From the NCBI RefSeq assembly GCF_003591035.1, contig NZ_QYUO01000002.1:1628175-1692174 (forward strand): 64,000 nt of DNA. Reading direction: 5' to 3'. Position 1 is the stretch's first letter; each line of letters begins with the position of its first letter. The stretch is from Noviherbaspirillum saxi (GTDB taxonomy: Bacteria > Pseudomonadota > Gammaproteobacteria > Burkholderiales > Burkholderiaceae_D). The notes under the pieces were generated by a model. That model searched no databases, was not told the origin of the DNA, and worked only from the letters and a program-made list of their open reading frames with translations. The position numbers were made by a program, and so were the translations under genes. Positions 57,910 through 64,000 of the stretch are shown piece by piece.

Positions 57910-59259
57910 ATGACCTCCAACAACACAACACCCAACTGCCAGGCCTATCGTGCGAGTATCCTGCATTTCACCGCCGACCCCGCATTTAACGACAATGCCT
58001 ATCACTGGCATGAAGACGGCTTGCTGGTGATCGCCGAAGGCCGCGTCTATGCTGCCGGTGACTATGCGCAGTTGCGCGGCACCCTGCCCGAGGGCGTACA
58101 GATCAACGACTACCGGGGCAAGCTGATCGTTCCAGGTTTCATCGACACGCATATTCATTACCCGCAGACCGACATGATCGCGTCGCCCGCGCCCGGGCTG
58201 CTGCCATGGCTGGAAACCTATACCTTCCCGACCGAGCGCAAGTTCGCGGACGAAGGGCACGCTGCCGAAGTGGCCAGCTTCTTTCTGGATGAACTGCTAC
58301 GCTGCGGGACGACGACCGCCATGGTTTATTGCACGGTGCATCCGTCGTCGGTCAATGCCTTCTTTACCGAAAGTGAAAAGCGCCAGCTGCGCATGGTCGC
58401 CGGCAAGATCATGATGGATCGCAACTGTCCTGACTTCCTCAGCGATACGGCCGAAGGCGGCGCACGCGACAGTGAAGAACTGATCCGAAAATGGCACAAG
58501 CGCGGTCGCCAGCTGTATGCGATCACGCCGCGTTTTGCGCCCACGTCGACCGAAGCGCAGCTGCAGCTGGCAGGCGAGCTGGCGCAAACCTATTCGGATA
58601 CCTTTCTGCAAACCCACGTCGCGGAAAACACCGATGAAGTGGCCTGGGTCAAGTCGCTGTTTCCAAGTGCACGCAGCTACCTCGATGTCTACGATCACTA
58701 CGGCATGATGCGTCCGCGCGCGATGTATGCGCATTGCATCTGGCTCGACGACCATGACCGCGCCCGCATGCGCGAAACACAATCCGCTGCCTCGATCTGC
58801 CCGACCTCGAACCTGTTCCTCGGCAGCGGGCTGTTCGATTTCGCACGCGCCGACGCGGCGCAGGTGCCGCTGTCGCTCGCCACCGATGTGGGCGGCGGCA
58901 CTTCCTTTTCCATGCTGCAGACCATGAATGAGGTATACAAGGTCGCGCGCATGGGCGGCACTTATCTGCCGGCCTTGCGGATGTTCTATATGGCGACGCT
59001 GGGCAATGCGCGCAGCATGCAGCTCGAAGGCACAATCGGCAATTTCGCGCCTGGCGTCGAAGCGGATTTCGTGGTGCTCGATCCGCATGCGACTCCTCTG
59101 CTCGCGCGCCGCTCCACGCGCACCGAAAGCCTGGAAGAATTGCTGTTCGCGCTGGCCCTGCTTGGCGATGACCGCACGGTAGCGGCAACCTACAGTGGCG
59201 GCAGGCTGGTGCACGCACGCGGACGGCAACTGGCCGAGACGGAGCCGGTCAGTGCATGA
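57910..59259 (+). CDS. guaD: Guanine deaminase
   Basis: A 449-residue zinc amidohydrolase that converts guanine to xanthine, the substrate of the enzyme encoded just upstream. The metal motif is FIDTHIHYPQTD, with the guanine-specific WLETYTFPTE loop near residue 100, then HVAENTDEV (third ligand), HCIWL and LATDVGGGTSFSM with the catalytic aspartate. Length and motifs match GuaD. The start follows AAAGAAGAACGCC, 97 bp after xdhC, so cotranscription is likely. Confidence 0.95.
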   Translation: MTSNNTTPNCQAYRASILHFTADPAFNDNAYHWHEDGLLVIAEGRVYAAGDYAQLRGTLPEGVQINDYRGKLIVPGFIDTHIHYPQTDMIASPAPGLLPWLETYTFPTERKFADEGHAAEVASFFLDELLRCGTTTAMVYCTVHPSSVNAFFTESEKRQLRMVAGKIMMDRNCPDFLSDTAEGGARDSEELIRKWHKRGRQLYAITPRFAPTSTEAQLQLAGELAQTYSDTFLQTHVAENTDEVAWVKSLFPSARSYLDVYDHYGMMRPRAMYAHCIWLDDHDRARMRETQSAASICPTSNLFLGSGLFDFARADAAQVPLSLATDVGGGTSFSMLQTMNEVYKVARMGGTYLPALRMFYMATLGNARSMQLEGTIGNFAPGVEADFVVLDPHATPLLARRSTRTESLEELLFALALLGDDRTVAATYSGGRLVHARGRQLAETEPVSA

Positions 59260-59344
59260 AGCAACAACAGGCATAAGACATTCAGCCTGAGATTCGGATT
59301 CGCATTTATCACTTGCATCACACAACACCACTAGAGGAGACTTC

Positions 59345-60436
59345 ATGCAATACAACAAACTAAAAAAGATGCTGCTTGCCACCGCGTTGGGTAGCGCGTT
59401 CGCGATTCCGGCGAGCGCACAGACCAGTGTCACGTTCAGCGGCCTGGTCGATGTCTACGCCGGCTCGATCCGCAATGCGGGCGATGCCCGTTCGCGCTCG
59501 GTGGTCAACAGCGGCGGCATGACGACTTCGTGGTTCGGATTCAAGGGTTCGGAAGACTTGGGCGGCGGCCTGAAGGCCAACTTCCTGCTGACCAGCTTCA
59601 TTCAGGCCGACACCGGCGTACAAGGCCGCTTCCCTGGCGACACGCTGTTCTCGCGCGATGCCAACGTGGGACTGTCGGGCGACTTTGGCGCGATATCGCT
59701 CGGACGCGAGTTGGCACCGCATTTTCTGCCGACCATCCTGTTCAACCCGTTCGGCGATTCGTATAGTTTATCGCCGCTGATTCTGCACGCGGATGTGCCG
59801 CTCTTCAATGCTTCGGGCTGGACCAACTCCATCGTCGGCGATACCGGCTGGAGCAACTCCATCCGCTATCAGACTCCCAGTTTCGGCGGCTTGAAGGCAA
59901 ACCTCCATTATCAGTTCGGCGAGATTGCCGGCAACAATGGCCGCAACAACATCGGTATCAATGCACTGTATTTCGCGGGCCCCCTGGCCTTGACCGCGTT
60001 CTACCATAACGTTGAAATCAACAATCCGCTCAATGCACCGGCCGGCAATGTTCAACCCGGAGGAAACATCCCGCTGGCGACAGGCGCATTTGCTGCACGC
60101 CAGACTGCATGGATGGTGGGCGGCACTTATGACTTCAGCGTCGCCAAGGTGTACGCGACCTACGGTCAGACTTCACACAACATCGATCTGGACGACGATA
60201 CGCTGTCGCTGGGCGCAACCGTGCCGGCTGGTCGCGGCAAGGTGCAGCTTGCATGGGCACAGACCAAGCGCAGCGGCGTGGCATTCGGCGCGGACCAGAA
60301 ACGCAATACCACCGCGGTCGGTTACGACTATGATCTGTCCAAGCGGACCGACCTGTATGCGATCTATATGAACGACCGCATCACCAGCCGCGAAAGCGGT
60401 AACAGCTTTGCGGTTGGCGTGCGCCATCGCTTCTAA
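59345..60436 (+). CDS. Gram-negative general porin (beta-proteobacterial type)
   Basis: A 363-residue outer-membrane beta-barrel. The signal peptide is MQYNKLKKMLLATALGSAFAIPASA before QTSVT (25 residues; the first strand then reads VTFSGLVDVYAG). Typical features are the SWFGFKGSEDLGGGLKANFLL strand pair, the PGDTLFSRDANVGLSGDFG loop region, and the terminal strand SFAVGVRHRF ending in Phe. The start follows GAGGAG. It is 85 bp after guaD and on the same strand, so it may be part of the purine regulon and admit purines. A hairpin terminator follows. Confidence 0.92.
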   Translation: MQYNKLKKMLLATALGSAFAIPASAQTSVTFSGLVDVYAGSIRNAGDARSRSVVNSGGMTTSWFGFKGSEDLGGGLKANFLLTSFIQADTGVQGRFPGDTLFSRDANVGLSGDFGAISLGRELAPHFLPTILFNPFGDSYSLSPLILHADVPLFNASGWTNSIVGDTGWSNSIRYQTPSFGGLKANLHYQFGEIAGNNGRNNIGINALYFAGPLALTAFYHNVEINNPLNAPAGNVQPGGNIPLATGAFAARQTAWMVGGTYDFSVAKVYATYGQTSHNIDLDDDTLSLGATVPAGRGKVQLAWAQTKRSGVAFGADQKRNTTAVGYDYDLSKRTDLYAIYMNDRITSRESGNSFAVGVRHRF

Positions 60437-60451
60437 CGCTACGCCATCAAT

Positions 60452-60482
60452 ACGGGATGGGCGCATGCTGCGTCCATCCCGT
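60452..60482 (+). terminator. Terminator hairpin after the porin gene
   Basis: Arms ACGGGATGG / CCATCCCGT extend through a G-T pair and an inner CGCA/TGCG stem. It lies 16 bp after the stop; the T-tract is weak (CAATCTTTCC). Confidence 0.7.
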
Positions 60483-60575
60483 CAATCTTTCCAATTACGA
60501 CCCAAAGTATGGTTGAATAGCCGCCGCGGCAATGCCGTTTCGATCACCATACAATTCAATCTGGAAGGAAGGTTT

Positions 60576-60758
60576 ATGCCGACAATCAATGTGCAAATGT
60601 TTGAAGGACGTACCGTTGAACAGAAGCGCGCTTTCGCAAAAGCGGTCACCGAGGCAGCAGCTGCCACCCTGCAATGCAAGCCGGAATCGGTCGATATCGT
60701 TTTTCAGGATGTGAAGAAGGAAGATTGGGCTACCGGCGGCAAACTGTGGTGCGATTAA
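60576..60758 (+). CDS. 4-oxalocrotonate tautomerase-family small protein
   Basis: A 60-residue tautomerase. After removal of Met the N-terminus is Pro1 (PTINVQMFEGRTVEQKR), the catalytic base of the family; Arg11 is also present. The length matches the short 4-OT subunits that assemble as hexamers. The start at 60576 is supported by GGAAGGAAGG upstream. The substrate is unknown. It lies between the porin and a His-rich secreted protein gene and has no evident pathway partner. Confidence 0.88.
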   Translation: MPTINVQMFEGRTVEQKRAFAKAVTEAAAATLQCKPESVDIVFQDVKKEDWATGGKLWCD

Positions 60759-60852
60759 TCCGTTAGTAGAAGCCTGCAGCCGCCTGATGCATACATGCAA
60801 CCAGGACTAGCATAAATAATGCTGTTACAAAGAATCCCGGCAGGCGGCAACA

Positions 60853-60880
60853 CTTTGTCCTTTAATATAAGTAGACAAAG
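60853..60880. promoter_or_regulatory. Inverted repeat overlapping a ribosome-binding site
   Basis: CTTTGTC (60853-60859) and GACAAAG (60874-60880) are perfect complements 14 nt apart. The right arm covers part of AAAGGAG, the ribosome-binding site of the His-rich protein gene, so the hairpin could limit translation, or the repeat could be a DNA operator. Confidence 0.4.
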
Positions 60881-60889
60881 GAGTCAGGC

Positions 60890-61303
60890 ATGAAAAAGCG
60901 CATTTCTATCACCAGCGTCATCGGTATTGCCACTGTTGCAATCACCGCCTTGCTGGCCTTTAGTACCCCGGCCCATGCCGGCGGCAATGTCCAATGGTCG
61001 GTCTCGGTAGGAACACCGGTCTATACGCAGCCCGGCGTAGTCGTCTACCAGCAGCCGCAGCAATATATCTACGGCGCGCCGCCTTCGGCGTTTCCATCGC
61101 CACCGGTGTATTACCATCCGGCACCCACTTATTACGAAGCGCCTGCACCGGTCTATCAGGGTAGCCCGCCGCCAGTGATTTACTACCAACAGCAACCGCG
61201 GCCGCATCATCACCATTATCACGGCCATCGCAATTACGGTGATCACCACGGCGGCAACCGCCACCATCACGGACACGGAGAACGCGCGGCACTGCGGCGC
61301 TGA
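60890..61303 (+). CDS. Secreted Tyr/Pro-rich protein with a His-rich tail
   Basis: A 137-residue exported protein. The signal peptide is MKKRISITSVIGIATVAIT with cleavage near HA-GG (residues 30-31). The middle is low-complexity Pro/Tyr/Gln sequence, with PVYTQPG, PPVYYHPAP and APAPVYQG. The last ~35 residues contain about 15 histidines in clusters such as PHHHHYHGH and NRHHHGHGE, which could bind Ni, Cu or Zn in the periplasm. No catalytic domain is recognisable. The start is set by AAAGGAG. Possibly an envelope metal buffer; this is inferred from composition only. Confidence 0.82.
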   Translation: MKKRISITSVIGIATVAITALLAFSTPAHAGGNVQWSVSVGTPVYTQPGVVVYQQPQQYIYGAPPSAFPSPPVYYHPAPTYYEAPAPVYQGSPPPVIYYQQQPRPHHHHYHGHRNYGDHHGGNRHHHGHGERAALRR

Positions 61304-61374
61304 ATATCTGTTGCACCCCGTCAGCGAATTGGCCGGATAAGCGAAGATCCGGCCACCTGCAAACCAGCCATTGC

Positions 61375-62834
61375 TCAGGCCGTACCGCCTACCGTCATGC
61401 CATCGATGCGCAGCGTCGGCTGGCCGACACCGACCGGCACGCTTTGACCTTCCTTGCCGCACACGCCGATGCCGCTGTCGAGTGACATGTCGTTGCCGAT
61501 CAGCGATACCCGATTGAGCACGTCGGGGCCATTGCCGATCAGGGTCGCGCCCTTGACCGGATAAGTCACCTTGCCATCCTCGATCATGTAAGCCTCGCTG
61601 GCCGAGAACACGAACTTGCCGTTCGTGATATCGACTTGCCCGCCGCCGAAATTCACTGCATACAAGCCGTTCTTGACCGACGCAATGATTTCCTGGGGGT
61701 CCTTGTCGCCGGCAAGCATGTAGGTATTGGTCATGCGGGGCATCGGCAGGTGGGCATATGATTCGCGCCGCGCATTGCCGGTCACCGGCATGTTCATCAG
61801 ACGCGCATTCATGGTGTCCTGGATATAGCCTTTGAGGATGCCATCCTCGATCAGCGTGGTGCACTGGGTAGGATTGCCTTCATCGTCGACATTGAGCGAA
61901 CCGCGACGGTTGCTGATGGTACCGTCATCCACCACGGTGACTCCCTTGGCCGCAACCCGTTCACCGATACGGCCGGAGAAGGTGCTCGATCCCTTGCGGT
62001 TGAAGTCGCCTTCCAGTCCATGCCCGATCGCCTCATGCAGTAACACGCCCGGCCATCCAGGACCAAGCACCACGGTCATCGGACCGGCCGGTGCGGGACG
62101 CGCATCCAGGTTGACGAGCGCGGTAGCCACCGCATCGCTGGCGTATTTCTCGATCAGTTCGTCGGTGAAATAGCCGAAGTCGTAACGCCCGCCGCCGCCG
62201 CTGGAACCCGACTTCACGACGGCCATTCTGTTCGGCAATCACGGTCACCGAAATGCGCACCAGCGGACGGATATCAGCAGCCAGCACGCCGTCGCTGCGC
62301 ATGACCAGCACCACATCGTATTCGCCGGCCAGCCCCGCCATGACCTGCACACGCGCGGGTCCTTGGCGCGTGCGATGCGCTCGATCTTTTCCAGCAGCTG
62401 CACCTTTTGCGTGGCGTCGAGCGAGGACAGCGGATCATGCGGAAGATAGAGCGAACGACCTCCTACCGGCTGGACCGACGATGCTACCTTGACCTTGCCG
62501 GCGCCCTGCCGCGCGATGGTGCGCGTCGCGGCGGCTGCATCCAGCAGCGCGCTTTCGGAAATTTCATCGGAATAAGAGAATGCCGTCTTGTCGCCCGACA
62601 CGGCACGCACGCCGACGCCCTGGTCTATCGAAAAGCTGCCGGTCTTGACGATGCCTTCTTCCAGGCTCCAGCCTTCATTCTTTGTGAACTGGAAATACAG
62701 GTCTGCGTAATCGACGCGATGGGTAAAATCGCGTCCAGCGTTCTGGTCAGCTTGGCTTCATCCAGACCGAACGGCGTCAACAGGACGTCGCGCGCGATGG
62801 CAAGGGATTGCAGATTGGGTTCGAATAGCTTCAT
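61375..62834 (-). pseudogene. tldD: Metalloprotease TldD, with three apparent frameshifts
   Basis: Reading across frames gives a nearly complete TldD (about 486 codons, normal length). Segments in order are MKLFEPNLQSLAIARDVLL, THRVDYADLYFQF, VRAVSGDKTAFSYSDE, VQVMAGLAGEYDVVLV and the zinc motif [11 protein letters not shown], ending GGTA. TldD works with TldE/PmbA to degrade or mature peptides. The frame breaks at an A4 run (62725-62728, one base short), near 62345-62352, and at a CCC run (62207-62209, one base extra). The longest intact piece is 61375-62238. Homopolymer positions favour sequence error, but true decay is possible. The start at 62834 has a weak ribosome site. Confidence 0.87.
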
Positions 62835-62908
62835 GGTAAGGGTCTCTGCGCGCAAGCGCTGGCTGGAATCGAAATCAGATTGTAGAGCATCCGCACGCGC
62901 GCTGGCTT

Positions 62909-63080
62909 ATACCAATCCTGATCCACAACGCGACAAATGAAATCGATGGATTTTTTCGACTGGCAAGGCGCAGGAGGAGTCAATAGCGGGCTATTGACGA
63001 CGAGTGCAACGCAGGCAGGCGGCTCGGCGCCCCCAGAAAAAGACGCGATTTCATGTCACGTTATGGATCAGGATTGGTAT
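62909..63080. repeat. Palindromic repeat element, copy B (complete)
   Basis: A 172-bp element filling most of the gap between tldD and the nitrilase gene. Its terminal arms (62909-62945 and 63046-63080) are imperfect inverted repeats of about 35 bp, opening TACCAATCCTGATCC. In the centre, GTCAATAGC-GG-GCTATTGAC (62979-62998) is a perfect hairpin. The right half matches copy A at 39112-39182 at about 90%. There is no coding capacity. It looks like a MITE-like or REP-like non-autonomous element. Its right end abuts the nitrilase stop codon. Confidence 0.85.
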
Positions 63081-63884
63081 TAAAGCCTGCGGTGCCGCAA
63101 CGCGGGAAGGCTTTCGCGCACGCGCTGTAAACGGGCTGGATCGAGTTCGCCGATCACCACGCCCTCGCCTTCGGGCAGCACGTCCTTGACCTCGCCCCAA
63201 GGGTCGACCAGCATGCTGTGGCCCCAGGTGCGGCGTCCATTCGGATGTATGCCGCCTTGCGCAGCCGCCAGTACGTAGCACTGGTTTTCGACGGCCCGCG
63301 CGCGCAGCAGGATTTCCCAGTGCGCGCGCCCGGTAGTGTAGGTAAACGCAGCTGGCATGACGATCAACGCGCAATCGCCCATCGCACGGTACAACTCGGG
63401 GAAACGCAGGTCGTAACAAACCGAAAGGCCGACCTTGCCGAAGGGCGCATCGAACGCTATCACACGCTCGCCATGCACGATGGTGCGCGCTTCATCGTAA
63501 GATTCTTCGTCTTTGGTAAAGCTGAACAGATGGATCTTGTCGTAGCGGCTGACGCGTTCGCCCTGCGGGTTGTACACATCAGGGTGTTAAGCACCTTGTT
63601 GTCTTCGGCGGCAACCATCGGCAAGGTGCCGCCGACCAGCCAGATGCGGTGTTCCTGTGCGAGTTGCGCCATGGCGTGCTGTATCGGTCCGCCGCTGTCC
63701 GGTTCGGCGTGGAGCAGCTTGTCGCTATCTTTCATTCCCATTACCGGCCAATACTCGGGCAACAGGATGAATTGCGCGCCTTGCTGCGCCGCCTCGGCAA
63801 CCAGGCGGCTGGCGCTGGCCAGGTTTTGTTCCCCACGGGTGTGGAGACCATCTGGATAGCGGCGATCTTTACGGATTGCGTCAT
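63080..63884 (-). pseudogene. Nitrilase-family amidohydrolase, with two apparent frameshifts
   Basis: Joined across frames this is a carbon-nitrogen hydrolase of about 268 residues. It opens MTQSVKIAAIQMVSTP; the catalytic Glu is in ILLPEYWP, the Lys in YDKIHLF, and the Cys in LSVCYDLRFPELYR. Close relatives act on omega-amides or deaminated glutathione. The frame breaks at CCCC (63831-63834, one base short) and near 63577 (one C missing). ATG 63884 follows AAGGAGACGCA. The order yhdP-like, nitrilase, tldD is familiar in beta-proteobacteria, so the gene was recently functional. Confidence 0.87.
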
Positions 63885-63907
63885 TGCGTCTCCTTAAGCG
63901 TTTAAGC

Positions 63908-64000
63908 TTAACCATTCGTTCCGAAACGATTGTTGGCCTCGCCAGTGGTTTCAGCGGGCTTGCGCAGCAGCTTGGTGACTAACGGATCCTTCCACGGACC
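63908..64000 (-). CDS. C-terminal end of a YhdP-like AsmA-family protein (partial)
   Basis: The last 30 codons of a gene running off the right edge: GPWKDPLVTKLLRKP, then a short polar tail and a TAA at 63908-63910. The G-x-W-x-x-P-x-V pattern is common at the end of YhdP/AsmA-like envelope proteins. Conserved neighbourhood with nitrilase and tldD genes supports that call; the sequence itself is too short to prove it. Confidence 0.5.
   Translation of the reverse strand, partial: GPWKDPLVTKLLRKPAETTGEANNRFGTNG

Noticed and set aside
58297..59433. A 378-codon open frame on the minus strand across guaD
   Set aside because: Antisense to guanine deaminase; no supporting feature.

Overview
The window reads as chromosome of a PHA-producing, aerobic, Gram-negative beta-proteobacterium of the Burkholderiales, perhaps Oxalobacteraceae-like. 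The reasons are GC-rich coding sequence with strong Shine-Dalgarno sites, a class I-type PHA synthase next to an FNR-type box, a beta-proteobacterial porin, TRAP transporters, and the local order yhdP-like end, nitrilase, tldD. The family placement is inference. I saw no rRNA, tRNA, CRISPR array, phage or insertion sequence.

Layout. 0-4.9 kb (+): an acyl-CoA operon (thiolase, glutaryl-CoA dehydrogenase, a PimC/PimD-like acyl-CoA dehydrogenase pair) that fits oxidation of pimeloyl- or glutaryl-type dicarboxylyl-CoA and ends at a clear terminator. 5.0-7.9 kb (+): a tandem universal stress protein and PHA synthase with an FNR/ANR-like box between them. 8.0-15.7 kb: an acyl-CoA ligase and a TetR regulator diverge from a perfect 20-bp inverted repeat. 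After the regulator come an orphan periplasmic binding protein, a single-chain biotin-dependent acyl-CoA carboxylase and a 3-methyladenine glycosylase. 15.8-26.2 kb: a long minus-strand array (type III CoA-transferase, crotonase-fold enzyme, TRAP DctPQM, MatB-like malonyl/methylmalonyl-CoA synthetase, methylmalonyl-CoA mutase, a broken meaB) with a divergent GntR regulator. I propose it imports and uses methylmalonate or malonate.

26.4-33.8 kb: a DUF815 ATPase, an EAL-HDOD protein, and a tightly packed minus-strand trio of GMC oxidoreductase, alpha/beta-hydrolase with a cysteine nucleophile, and metallophosphoesterase. 34-45 kb (+): a large hybrid kinase, NADP glutamate dehydrogenase, then a TonB receptor/YfiR/hybrid kinase operon; a small glyoxalase-fold gene lies on the minus strand. 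45.0-45.6 kb: an unrecognised small gene behind a near-consensus LexA box. 45.8-60.4 kb: a purine uptake and catabolism region with a BMP-type ABC transporter (minus), an NCS2 permease, xdhABC, guanine deaminase and a porin (plus).

60.5-64 kb: a tautomerase, a secreted His-rich protein, then tldD and a nitrilase that together carry five apparent single-base frameshifts. They flank a 172-bp palindromic repeat element that has a second, partial copy at 39.1 kb. The frameshift cluster looks more like local sequence error or decay than like the rest of the window, which is intact except for meaB.
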